Shown: positions 11,901 through 25,670 of the stretch, in pieces
Numbering within the stretch: position 1 is the stretch's first letter
Layout of the letters: the number at the start of each line of letters is the position of its first letter
Origin: Diphasiastrum complanatum
Taxonomy: Eukaryota; Streptophyta; Lycopodiopsida; Lycopodiales; Lycopodiaceae
Direction of reading: 5' to 3'
Assembly (NCBI GenBank): GCA_029204225.1
Contig: CM055110.1
Location: 42,515,862-42,579,861 of the forward strand
Length of the DNA stretch: 64,000 bases
Program-made: the position numbers and the translations under genes
Notes under the pieces: model-generated
Database searches by the model: none
Seen by the model: only the letters and a program-made list of their open reading frames with translations
Told to the model about the DNA's origin: nothing

Positions 11901-12898
11901 CCTTCTCCCTCATAAGACAATAAGGATGTAAAGTATTCCTTATGTCTTGTCATGTGAGATGAGGCTCCACTATCAATCCACCAAGGATCATTATCATCTA
12001 TGTTGGCTAACAAACTTGAAGTCATAACAAGTGATTCACATGTGTTATGTTCTTCCTCATCTATTGTAAGATTTCCTTGCCTCTCTCCTTGCTCTCTTTT
12101 CTTCTTATAACATTCATTTGCAAAATGACCTTTTATCCCACAATAAAAGCACTTGAACTTTGACTTATTGTTCTTAGTAGAAGAGGAAGAGGAAGAGTGA
12201 TCATCATGATCAAAGTTACCACCTTTGGACCATTTTCCTTTGCCTTTACCTTTGCCCTTGAATTTGCCTTTTGTGAAGAAAGCCTCTTCACCTCCACCTT
12301 GCAAGGATGCACCATCAAGCTTTGATTGCAACCTATGTTCTTCAGCCAATAAGATTTCTTGCAAGTCAACCACACTTGGCAAGACTCTTTGAATGGCAAA
12401 ACTTTGCACAAGGTTAGCATGTTCATTTAGCAAACCATTCAACATAACTTGGACTATTTCACCATCTTTTATGTTCTCATCAATGCATGCTAAATCATCA
12501 CTTAGGGACTTAACTCTCAAGATAAATGCATGAGCACTTTCACCCTCTCTTTGCCTACTAGAAAATATTTGTCTCCTTAGGGTCAATACCCTAGATGTGG
12601 ACTTTGATTCAAAGAGCTTCTTTAAGGCATTCCATGCCTCACTTGCACTTTGACACTTTCCAACTTCCTTGAGAAGTTCATTTGTAACATTCATTTTAAT
12701 GATATGAAGAGCCCTTTTGGCCTTCTTATCAAACCTTTGTTGCTCTTGAAGTGTGAGAGGTCTCTCTTCAATTTCTGCAACTATGTCCATGAGTTCATTC
12801 AACTCAAGTAAGGACTCCATCCTCACTTTCCAAGTAGAGTAGTTTGATGAACTCAACCTTTCACTAGACTCTAGCATGATCCCACCATTGGAAGCCAT
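8945..12898 (-). CDS. Copia Gag-Pol polyprotein, intact, 1317 aa
   Basis: One frame encodes the capsid-like Gag (about residues 1-200, opening MASNGG), a Lys/Gly-rich linker, and a CCHC knuckle (C250, C253, H258, C263). The protease has WWIDSGASSHM (D309). Integrase follows with its zinc-binding block (HKRLGHP...CEHC) and catalytic D506, D568 and E604 with the expected 35-residue spacing. RT has YGLKQAPRSWY and YVDD (D992, D993). RNase H has SDSDFAGD (D1154) and STEAEY (E1195). Order PR-IN-RT-RH defines copia. The start is the first ATG after the leader and matches gag starts of relatives in this window. The TGA stop lies at 8947-8945, inside the 3' LTR. Every core residue expected for activity is present. 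Confidence 0.97.
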   Translation of the reverse strand: MASNGGIMLESSERLSSSNYSTWKVRMESLLELNELMDIVAEIEERPLTLQEQQRFDKKAKRALHIIKMNVTNELLKEVGKCQSASEAWNALKKLFESKSTSRVLTLRRQIFSSRQREGESAHAFILRVKSLSDDLACIDENIKDGEIVQVMLNGLLNEHANLVQSFAIQRVLPSVVDLQEILLAEEHRLQSKLDGASLQGGGEEAFFTKGKFKGKGKGKGKWSKGGNFDHDDHSSSSSSTKNNKSKFKCFYCGIKGHFANECYKKKREQGERQGNLTIDEEEHNTCESLVMTSSLLANIDDNDPWWIDSGASSHMTRHKEYFTSLLSYEGEGNIIYTANDGQCDIKGIGTIPISLSTNRKANLENVLYIPSITKNLLSVSQMIDKGLDVEFIGDACLISKCGSLIAQGRRHGKLFKLDACVISNHEGCMAREQLTNQEVWHKRLGHPNFKSLEVMAKKVLVLGLPKSLVANNSVCEHCALSKSHRLAYSRSTSRSKEAFQLVHSDIHSSSTTSNGGAKMYATFIDDFSRYTWIYLLKSKDEVFAAFVKFKNEMENQFNTKIKCLRSDNGGEYTSNRFKDFCIAHGIKREMSSPRTPQQNGVAERKNRTLCECAKAMRLHANLAKSFWGEALACANYLCNRWTSASLDGKTPHEVLYGRRPSVKHCRIFGCTCFVNITLDDRTKEDPSSKKGVFVGYSEVSKAYKVYIPSTKKVVISRDVIFHEENVSNVVDVDVDVPTNHHDVQDVLDEDGDATPKQTSRKTQRQRAKPSRLTYDEKGKQVVDNSNFAFLTSFDEPTCVGEAIQKKEWIQAMDHEHQALIKSNTWRLVKLPKDKKAIGCKWIFKIKTNQDGSINKYKARLVAKGYAQEYGIDYDETFAPVAKMVTIRILISLATLYDWDMWQMDVTNAFFNGDLEEDIYMEQPEGYVSHDEPNHVCYLQKSLYGLKQAPRSWYAKLNSFLLSQNFVMSEYDHSLYFRLNENDITLLLIYVDDIILSGGNNLDIDEIKMALKREFEIQDLGKLHYILGIEIIRTSKSTFICQEKYVNSILKRFHMEDCKVVSTPMESNVKLTTRSNERSFKDITLYRKLIGSLIWLTITRPDLSFVVGKLSQFMQDPSEAHWKLGKRVLRYISGSRDFGILYGGTTPNLCGFSDSDFAGDQMDRKSTSAFAIYLGDGVVSWLSKKQPTISLSSTEAEYKALTTCTKEILWIKRMLLDLHLLEPEKTPIILCDNLSAQSLASNPVFHARSKHIEIAHHFVRDQVIAKEVELQHVSSKECVADIFTKPLGKDLYLMHRSNLGMCSKTMLKLASNVEEGV
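8950..8962 (-). other. Polypurine tract of the intact copia element
   Basis: Sense GTTGAAGAGGGAG directly upstream of the 3' LTR; the usual primer site for plus-strand DNA synthesis. It also encodes the polyprotein end (VEEG). The same tract precedes the LTR of fragments F (near 38975) and C (near 44907). Confidence 0.92.
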
Positions 12899-14055
12899 GA
12901 TTCTAATGTTTCTTCAACTTTTAGGTTCTGTCCTAAAGCACTTAGCACTCACTTTTCTCTCAACAAATGATAGATAAAGAGATCTATGAAGATTTAGGAC
13001 CCTAAAACACTTCTATCTTGAACCTAGATGGTTTCCAAGCATAGAAAGGAAGATTGAAACACATGCAACACTTTGCACACACTAAGAATGGATTACAAAA
13101 TCAAACCAACCTGAACACACTCTTGCTTAAGCTCTCAAACTTTCCAGCAAGTGACCAAATCAAGTTATGGTGTGAAGAGTTACTTGCATTCTTAGAAAAT
13201 ACCCAAAACTAGGATGCCAAGATTACCTAGTAATGAATAAACTTGATCAACATATGATCAACACACTAAGATATTGATTCAACCTGTAAAACCACATGTA
13301 AACCACACTTGTAAAAGTTTATAAACTCCAGCAAGTGATAAATACAAGATTTAGAGGTGAATGAATGAGCACACTTAGTGAATCACAAGACTAGCTTCAC
13401 TATCTTGTCAAATCTTGGTGTTTAGATGTAGATCTAAGATCACTTCACATGAGAATGTTCCTCAACCTGTTAAGAACCTGAAAACACACTTGCATAATGG
13501 TTAACACCTTCCAGCAAATGCTCCAATCAAATTACATAAGGAGAGTTACTTACATGCTCAACAAAGTACACCAAAATTTATGCCAAAATTGATGACAATC
13601 TTTACAATATGCTCTTCACAATGGAGCTTACAATATGTTCACCCAAAAAAAGGGGATCTTTCATCCAAATGGGAGCTTTGCTCAGCCTTTAGGAGAATTA
13701 CAACTCACTCAAAAGAGCATTTGTCATCCACTTAAGGAGAAGTTTCATCCACTTAAGGAGAGTGTTCATCCAAGAATGGAGATTGTCAACAATAGGATTG
13801 AAAAGAACATTGTTAGTATTGAATATGCACAAGCCTCACAATCACAAATGATTAGGTGTTATGATCTGATCCAAAATAGTTTCTTTTCAGCCTCTGATCT
13901 TCAATAGACCTGAAATATGCTTTTGATCCACAAGTTCAACTCACAAAACAAAGGTTAGTAAGATTTGATCAACAAAGCAATGCAAAATCATGCTAGAACT
14001 TGATCAAACATCCAAATATCACCAAAAATGGAATACTTACTGTAAATAGAAGCCA
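12899..14055 (-). other. Untranslated leader of the intact copia element
   Basis: About 1150 bases between the primer-binding site and the gag ATG, with no sense frame of note. It contains three imperfect repeats, recognisable by CAACCTG followed by ACACTTG or similar and then TTCCAGCAAG(T/A) words, starting near 13110, 13278 and 13461 (spacing about 168 and 183). Such a leader would hold packaging and dimerisation signals, but none can be identified from sequence alone. Confidence 0.75.
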
Positions 14056-14071
14056 ACCAGCTCTGATACCA
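14056..14071 (-). other. Primer-binding site (initiator Met tRNA type)
   Basis: Sense TGGTATCAGAGCTGGT immediately after the 5' LTR. TGGTATCAGAGC complements the 3' end of plant initiator methionine tRNA, the standard copia primer. Confidence 0.96.
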
Positions 14072-14726
14072 TGTGAAAAATACAGATCCTAAGTGGATCT
14101 AAACTCCAAGATCATTGGCTTGAATGCTTGCACTCCAAACTACATAAGCTAGGAATTGGCAACACATTCTATGCTACCTAGAATGCAAAGAACTTGATCA
14201 AAAAGCATTTATCACAAATGGAAACTTCCATAAACATCAAGTGCGGCCCAAAATAGCATTATACAGTCCATAATACATCAGCCTACCACTTTTGGAAAGC
14301 ACCTAAGATCATACACAATAGCTTGAAGACAATACACACAACAATGCTCTCAATGGAGGAAGAAACAATGACAATGATCTATTGATCTCAATGAAGCATA
14401 CAAAAGGTTTCTCCAACCTGTTCTCCACGACTTCCCTACTATTTATGGATGAGGAAGATGACTCTCTCTCCTCTCTCTAGAAGGTACTTGACCCTAGATA
14501 TTCCCTATATAGGAAAAATAGCTAAAAATGGCTTATATGACCAAAATACATCAAAATGGTCTCATTTTGAAGGGTATGAAGTTTGACACTTCATCATACT
14601 GAAAAAATACAGTAAATAAAAACATTGTGGCCTGGTTAACACGTGTGAAACTCCAGAACCAAAACTATTTACAATTTTAGCCAATTTAGGCCTCAAACTA
14701 GCTAGGAAATGTTGACAATTTTCACA
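14072..14726 (-). repeat. 5' LTR of the intact copia element
   Basis: 655 bp and the partner of 8295-8949. In the sense direction the TATA box CTATATAG lies at about 14512-14505 and would start transcription. The palindrome near 14640 has one half changed (AACACGTGTG). Confidence 0.97.
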
Positions 14727-14731
14727 TTAAT
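14727..14731. repeat. Target-site duplication, right copy (TTAAT)
   Basis: TTAAT directly after the copia element; matches 8290-8294. Confidence 0.95.
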
Positions 14732-15010
14732 AAGGCGCTCCCTTCAGACAAAGTCGAAGATCAGCTGCCAATTGCTCGTGTGTATTACCGAGCTGCATTT
14801 CTGGGCGATCATAGACACGCAGATTCCAAACATGGGTCGACCAAGATTGGCTGTGAGGAGTCCACAAGTCCCTTCACACGCCCAAGGACTTGAAGAAACT
14901 GGACCGCCTCAACTTCATCGAGGATGTCACCACCTACCTGATCCAGCAAAGGCGGACGAAGAAAACGCTATACTAAACCGGCAGAGTGTCGAGGGACCGG
15001 CACTACTTCA
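14727..15010 (+). pseudogene. Extra ORF downstream of Ty3 pol, second part, broken
   Basis: Resumes after the copia insertion. The frame starting at 14730 reads NKALPSDKVEDQLPIARVYYRA and continues to GDHRHADSKHG. After a frame change the text reads HTPKDLKKLDRLNF, EDVTTYLIQQRRTKKTLY and stops near 14974. Joined with 7565-8294 this gives a coding-like region of roughly 330 codons with several frameshifts. No known family is claimed. It ends shortly before a TGTTGGGG start of an LTR-like segment at 15023. Confidence 0.45.
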
Positions 15011-15022
15011 GGCCGTGGGTCC

Positions 15023-15393
15023 TGTTGGGGGTATTCCCAACAAAGTATAGATATATAAAATCATCCAATAAAATGTGTTGCAAGGGCATGGCATCCTGCA
15101 TGTATAAGCACATGGCCCAATGAGCACGCAAGTGAAGTTGTAAATAAAATAATAGACTTGGACCCTTTGTAATTAAAATAAAACTTGAGGCCCAAAGTCT
15201 ATTCTAAACTTAGAGTTTACTTTTTAGAGTTGGGTCCAATTTTGGACTCACATGAATCTTGTGATTTCCAATGTACTTTTTGTGGACCCTTGGATCAAAT
15301 TGGGTCCAAGATGAATGGATAGGATCAATGTGAATATTAGCCAATAGGATTGAGGGGCAAGGGCCTTCCCCATTTTATAAAAAGGCACATTCA
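15023..15393 (+). repeat. LTR-like fragment (5' part) with TATA box
   Basis: It starts with TGTTGGGGGTATTCCCAACA, a TG start with a short inverted repeat, and runs about 370 bases to a TATA box CATTTTATAAAAAGGC (about 15372-15386). There it is joined to copia coding sequence. This looks like the U3 of an LTR cut at or after its promoter. The source family was not identified. Confidence 0.5.
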
Positions 15394-15648
15394 ATGACAA
15401 TCTATTGTGACAATCAAAGCACAATTGCACTATCTCTAAATTCAAGATTTCACTCTCAAAGCAAACATATTGAAATTAGGTATCATTACCTTAGAGAAAA
15501 AGTGCAAAGCAAGGAAGTGTCATTGGTTTATTGTAGGACAGATCTTATGGCAGCAGATTACTTCACGAAAGCTCTATCAAAAGAGCACCATCTCAGATTT
15601 AACGACATGCTAAATCTGAAGATCAAAGTTATTCAAGATCCACATTAA
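15394..15648 (+). pseudogene. Copia RNase H C-terminal fragment
   Basis: 85 codons matching the end of copia RNase H: IYCDNQSTIALS, FHSQSKHIEIRYHYLREKV and DYFTKALSKEHHL. The catalytic Asp of the CDNQS block is present. Everything upstream of it (gag to RT) is missing. The stop codon at 15646 is followed within ten bases by an LTR start at 15658, so this is the 3' end of a truncated copia element. It is closest in text to fragment G at 42200-42330 rather than to the intact element. Confidence 0.9.
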
Positions 15649-15657
15649 GAGAAAGTG

Positions 15658-16255
15658 TTGGATTTCTATGTTCAGGATCAAATCCATTCGGTAATGATAA
15701 TCCTGAACAATAGCCTCAACTGAAAAAGCCGACAAATCTGAGGCAGCTGACAAATCTGAGGTAGCCGACAAATCTGAGACAGTTGATAATTTGGACCAGG
15801 CCGAACAATCTGACTTGGCCGAACAATCTGACTAGGTCGAACATTTTGACTTCGTCATCAAGGAAAAGTCGATCCAAGACTTTATGACAGTTCACCTACT
15901 TGTACATAGCCTTTGTTGCTTAAAAGGCGGCTGTAATTAATTAAGTAGGTAGAAAAGCATTGACCTAAAATACTTGAAAATATCTTGTAAAGAAATATAT
16001 TTTCAGTTAGTTATCTATATAGAGACAGAAGCTCTAAAATATCTGTGACTCACTGAATTGCGCTCATCAGCTTCACGTCCATGTACTCACCTTCTGATTT
16101 TTTTTCACGAGTACAATTTTTCCACTACTATTTTTGTTCTATTGACCATTACTACTATTTATTCATATTCATTATTGCTAGTAACTATTGCACTTCTGAT
16201 CTACAATTGTCCGTTGTTCTACTTCTCCTGCTATCCTAGTGATTTTCGATAAGTG
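15658..16255 (+). repeat. Copia 3' LTR fragment
   Basis: It begins TGTTGGATTTC right after TTAAGAGAAAG, which fits a polypurine tract. It contains six 18-bp repeats (15727-15854) and a TATA-like box TCTATATAGAGAC at about 16012-16024. The right end is uncertain; no matching terminal CAACA was found before the CACTA relic. Confidence 0.65.
15727..15854. repeat. 18-bp tandem repeats inside an LTR
   Basis: Three units of AGCCGACAAATCTGAGGC type (15727, 15745, 15763), then a degenerate unit, then three of GGCCGAACAATCTGACTT type. The two sets are related (GCCGA-CAAATCTGA versus GCCGAACAATCTGA). Confidence 0.9.
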
Positions 16256-16439
16256 ATGTGCCAAAGACGCACTGTTAATAATCACTTGTGGAAGTATGGA
16301 AGTAGAGCGGATGGTCAAACATCAAATCCAAAAGAGATTGAGGTTTGCTTTAAAAGCTAACGCACTTGTTGCATTTATTTTTATTTTTTTAATATTCGGA
16401 TATCTAGGTAACCATTGACTCATTTATATGACACATTCT

Positions 16440-17862
16440 CTATCGGTGAGTTGCATGATGATGAAAATGAGATATTACTATGCAAAGAAGCACTCCCTTG
16501 TATCCAAGAGCATCTTTTTCTCGGCTGGCAACAACACTTCTCTTTCTAAACTTACAAGTTATGTACAAATGGATTTCTAACAGTGTTACATCATTGTTCA
16601 GGTATGCATAAACCATAAATGCACTATATTGTTTGTTAGAATTTAGGGTTATGCATTCATTTTTACAAACACAATATTATTTTGCAGCTTATTACAAAAA
16701 ATACTTCCAAAAGACAATGTGATGTCGGGAACGCGAAAATAAGCTCGAAACATGTTGAGCAAGCTTGGAATGGATTATGCATGTCCAAATGACCACATTT
16801 TATATAGGCATTCAGAAAAAGATCAATGTCCAACATCTGGCACATCACGATATAGAATAGACGTTCAAGGATCGAGTGTGCCACAAAAAGTGTTACGTCA
16901 TTTTCCTGTCATTCCACAACTATAGCGTTTGTTTCGATGCAGGTCTTTGGCACAACTAGTAGATTGGCATGCTAAGAATCGATCTACGGATGATGTTATG
17001 CAGGTACCAAGTGACTCACCTATGTGGAAAAATATTGATGAGAAATGGTCCGAGTTCAAAAATGAACCTCGTCATTTATGATTTGGTCTAGCAATGGATG
17101 ACATAAATCCTTTCGATGTTCAAGCCTCAACATGGTCCATGTGGCCAGTTGTTCTTGTTAATTATAATATTCCTCCATGGCTAAGTATAAAGACGGAACA
17201 TTTGTTTCTAGCTCTATTGGTTCTAGGAAAACACAAGGTTAAGAACATGGATGTTTACCTTGAACCGTTGATTGAAGAATTGTCCAAGCTTTGGAGTGGT
17301 GTCAATGCATATGACATCTCAAGGCCTTTGCAAGAAAGAAATTTCACTCTTCTTGGAATTCTAATGTGGACAATGCATGATTATCCCGGTTTGAGTGAAT
17401 GTTCAGGTATGATTAATCTTCATTTGGATTGTTAGTAATAATCATTTGTTCTCATGATATATTGCATCTCATAAATATATTCAAACTTTCTAATGCAATC
17501 ATAAATGTAGATCGAAAAATTTAGTATCGGATTTTTCTAACCCAAGCCTTCTCCGACCCAATGTCATGATTAAAATCTCACGATTGGCTAAAGATGTTGC
17601 AATTCATCTTCCAATTGCTATTCGAGGTTGCTTAGGAGACAATCTACGAAGTACTTTGTACAAATTAGCATCAATTGTCAGGTATTTACAAAACTCATTT
17701 GTGACTAGGGACATTAAAAAAGACATGACAATACAAAACGAATGTGCCCCGTTATTTTCACATTAAAATTTTATGTAATGTTTATCTTGTAGGTGGATCA
17801 CCTCAAAGGAGATCAAATATACAAGTGCATGTACTTGTGCATTTGGTTGATGGCGTTTACTT
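16440..17862 (+). pseudogene. CACTA (En/Spm) transposase TNP2 relic with introns
   Basis: The text matches the plant CACTA transposase (Transposase_21): EALPLYP near 16485, ILPKDNVM, CPNDHILYRH, PRHL-FGLAMDDINPF, WPVVLVNYNIPPW, VYLEPLIEELSKLW and LMWTMHDYPGLSECSG (to 17406). An intron is visible at 16602-16687 (GTATGC...TTTGCAG) that restores the frame across SLF/SLLQKILP. A second begins at 17407. The DUF4218-like part (17563-17700, DVAIHLPIAIRGCLGDN) and VHVLVHLVDG (about 17820) follow. Three in-frame stops show it is dead. No CACTA terminal repeats were found. Confidence 0.85.
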
Positions 17863-17863
17863 A

Positions 17864-18354
17864 GCATTTGACTCACACTAAGCAAAATCTAGGTAATAGA
17901 TGGAATGAACAAGACATCCTCCAAATGAACATTCCTATTTGTAGAGAGAGAAATAGGAATTGTGCCAATCCCTTTGATCGCACACTCACCATCATTGGCC
18001 ATGTAGATCACCCTCTTGTCATCTCCATATGCCAACAAAGAAGTGAAGTACTCTTTGTGAAAGGTCATGTGTGAACTTGCTCCACTATCAATCCACCAAG
18101 GATCTAGATCTCCATCATTAGCAAGGATACATGAAGACATCACAAAAGCATCATCATTTGCATCTTGAACATCCAAACCATCCTCATCAAGAGTAAGATT
18201 ACCTTGCTTGTCTCTTTGATCCCCCTTCTTCTTGTAGCACTCACTTGCAAAGTGTCCTTTGATGCCAAAATAGAAGCACTTGAGTTTTGATCTATCCTTC
18301 TTTTTGCCACTTGAAGAAGCATCCACTTAATCTTGCCCTTTAGACCACTTACTT
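17864..18354 (-). pseudogene. Copia gag end and protease fragment
   Basis: Minus-strand copia segment: KWSKGQD, a CCHC knuckle with its second Cys changed (CFYFGIKGHFASEC), then WWIDSGASSHMT with the protease Asp intact, and on to GTIPISLSTNR and SVS. Its text is close to residues 220-400 of the intact element's polyprotein, so it belongs to the same clade. It is cut on the left by the CACTA relic and on the right by a G11 tract where the orientation flips. Confidence 0.9.
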
Positions 18355-18365
18355 GGGGGGGGGGG
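18355..18365. repeat. G11 tract at an orientation-switch junction
   Basis: Eleven consecutive G. To the left is minus-strand copia gag; to the right is plus-strand copia RT starting at AFHLDVNSALLNG. Confidence 0.9.
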
Positions 18366-19197
18366 AGCTTTTCCATCTTGATGTGAATAGTGCTTTACTA
18401 AATGGATTCTTGGAAGAAGAGATCTACATGTTTAAATTCTAGGGCTTCATCAAAGAAGGGGATGAAGACAAAGTTTGCTACTTGAAGAAGAGTCTTTATG
18501 GACTCAAGCAAGCACCTAGAGCTTGGTACTCTAGGTTGCACAACTATCTCTACTCTAGAAGCCCTTATGAGCCTTCATTGTATGTCAAATGTAATTATGA
18601 AAATATCATTGTTTTGGTTTTGTATGTTCATGAAATTATCTTCATAGGTTATGATCTTGATGGCATAAGAGATGCCAAGTTAGCTTTGTCTAGTGAATTC
18701 AAGATGGTAGATCTAGGACTTCCTAAGTTTATACTTGTTATAGAAGTCTCTAGACGCAATGATTTACTTTCATTCGTCAATCAAAGTATGCTACTTCCAT
18801 CTTAGAAAAGTTTGGAATGAAAGATTGTAAAGGGATTGACACCCCTATGGAGCAAGTTGTAAAAGTTTCTAGTGATGGTGATGAAGCATCCTTTGAGGAC
18901 ATCACACTCTATATAAAATTTATTGGCTCCTTGATCGATTTGAAAATCACTAGAACTGATCTAAGATTTAGTGTAAGCAAGTTGAGTCAATATATGCAAG
19001 GTCCTTTAATATGTCATTGGAAAAGTGCCAAAAGAGTGTTAAGGTACATTTCAACTACAAGGAATTTTGGCATTATCTATCAAGGGACTAATTTGTGCTT
19101 GAAAGCATGCTCAGACTTGTATTCTATAGGTGATAAGATGGATAGAAAATTCGTAAGTGCTTTTGCTACATCCTTATGTGGAGGAGTCATATCTTGA
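18366..19197 (+). pseudogene. Copia reverse transcriptase fragment
   Basis: RT text runs from LDVNSALLNGFLEEEIYMF through KKSLYGLKQAPRAWYSRLHN to the catalytic box, which reads YVHE (about 18622-18633) in place of YVDD; both Asp are lost, so it is inactive. A TAG at 18804 and other changes break the frame. The following KDCKGIDTPMEQVVKVS and GSLIDLKITRTDLRFSVSKL are the RT-RNase H link. It corresponds to the second half of the intact element's pol, in the opposite direction to the fragment at its left. Confidence 0.9.
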
Positions 19198-19610
19198 CTT
19201 TAAAAAAAGCAAGATACCATCTCTCTATCCTCTTGTGAAATCGAGTATAAGGCATTGACATTGACCACCAAGGAGATCCTATGGCTTAAGAGACTTTTGG
19301 AGGAGCTTTATGTGATACTCACAACAACTTGCCACCAATCCTATCTTCCATGCATATATTGTGATAATGAGGCATCACAACAACTTGCCACCAATCCTAT
19401 CTTCCATGGTCGAACCAAGCATATCGAAATTGCACATCATTTTGTAAGGGAGAAGGTGCAAGCCAAGGAGATTAAGCTTCTTCATGTGTCATCATCTGAA
19501 TATGTTGCTGATAATCTGACTAAACCATTCGCAAAGGACTCCTTTATGAAGTTGAGATATGCACTTGGTGTTGTAGATAGATGTACACTAGATTTTCCAA
19601 GCTAGATTTT
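19198..19610 (+). pseudogene. Copia RNase H fragment with 56-bp duplication
   Basis: It continues the same element: KEILWLKRLLEELY, then IYCDNEASQQLATNPIFHGRTKHIE-type text, IAHHFVREKV and YVADNLTKPFAKDSF. The word TCACAACAACTTGCCACC occurs at 19319 and again at 19375, showing a 56-bp duplication that puts the first copy out of frame. The stop at 19603 lies just before the polypurine tract GAGGAGGAG (19611-19619). Confidence 0.9.
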
Positions 19611-19619
19611 GAGGAGGAG

Positions 19620-20449
19620 TGTCGAAATTGTCAAATTCTAGCTTTAGATCTATGATATTATGTACATAACTTGATCCCACACATGTGGAGCCTGTTCCCA
19701 CATGTGGATGGTAGTAAAAAATGCATTCAATTTTAGTTAGATAGAAAATGTCTTGATTGACACAAGTATGAACTAGTGGAAAGCTAGTCAAGCATTGCCA
19801 TTTGGCACCATTTTACTTGTTGATCAAGCATTCCCATGTGAATAAGGGATGGTTCCCACGTGTGTACATATCTGGAAAATATCAGTAGCTTATCATAAGA
19901 GTTGATCTTGCAAATTCCTATAAGTTAGAAAAATGACCTCAAATCAAGCAAAATCATGGTGAGGCAATGGCATCAAGTTAGAAATCAAGGAGGTGGATGC
20001 TTATCTATCATTGATTGGTGGATCTGAAGTGATGTGACATTCCCCACACGTGCCAGGCCTATTGAGTCATCATATCAGGTCAAAACGTACTTGGTCTATA
20101 TATAGATCCTCATTGTGATTATGAAATTTGATGAGAGATCTTGATTTTGAGGCAAAACCTTGTCATTTTCACTATTTGTGTTGTGATTTTTTGCATTGAA
20201 TGTTTTCCATAGTGCAAGTACTTCACCCTCTTCCCATTTTCTGTACATTGACAGAGTTTCACATGTGTGAGGCCACTCTTTAGTTAGTTTGATCAATTTA
20301 CAAGTTGTTCTTGCTAGTTAGGTGCTAATTTTTTATCTAGATCAATATCTAGACAATAGATTTGTGATTGATCTATCCAACTAGCATTCAACACCTCTTG
20401 TGGATCGATTGTAGATCCATTTAAGGTCCAAAAATCAGAAAAATCAACA
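19620..20449 (+). repeat. Copia 3' LTR
   Basis: It starts TGTCGAAATTG right after the polypurine tract and has a TATA box TCTATATATAGATCC at about 20095-20109. The probable end is AAATCAACA at 20449, the same end as the LTR at 27539-28373, which is of similar length. Both carry paired ACATGTGGA words near their start. The 5' boundary is firm; the 3' end is inferred. Confidence 0.75.
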
Positions 20450-20528
20450 ACACCCATGTGTCATTGACCTGTGTTGGCTTCGTGGCCCAATAAAAATGCA
20501 TGAATTACGTTTTGTCTATCATAGCATA

Positions 20529-25655
<5,127 letters not shown>

Positions 25656-25670
25656 CACCTCTTGAGGTTT
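25656..25670. repeat. Target-site duplication of the LINE, left copy
   Basis: CACCTCTTGAGGTTT, running into a 13-T tract (25668-25680). The same 15 bases occur at 36765-36779, just beyond the 5' end of the LINE. Confidence 0.85.

Larger units (their letters stand above)
8295..14726 (-). mobile_element. Intact Ty1/copia retrotransposon (6432 bp)
   Basis: A complete element on the minus strand: TTAAT duplications, two 655-bp LTRs starting TGTG and ending CACA, a primer-binding site next to the 5' LTR, a long untranslated leader, one uninterrupted gag-pol frame and a polypurine tract abutting the 3' LTR. Comparing the LTRs by eye I found two mismatches (A/G at about 8808 versus its partner, and C/A before ACACGTGTG), so insertion was recent. 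All catalytic motifs are present. It interrupts the extra ORF of the Ty3 element at 1-8294/14727 onward, so that element is older. Confidence 0.97.

Noticed and set aside
13635-13907. 90-codon plus-strand frame in the copia leader
   Set aside because: Low-complexity HP(L/K)(K/R) text from short repeats in the leader, antisense to the element; no support as a gene.
14709-15050. 113-codon frame starting in the copia LTR
   Set aside because: It begins in the LTR and runs out of phase with the more protein-like frames of the extra ORF; composition is Pro/His-rich and uninformative.
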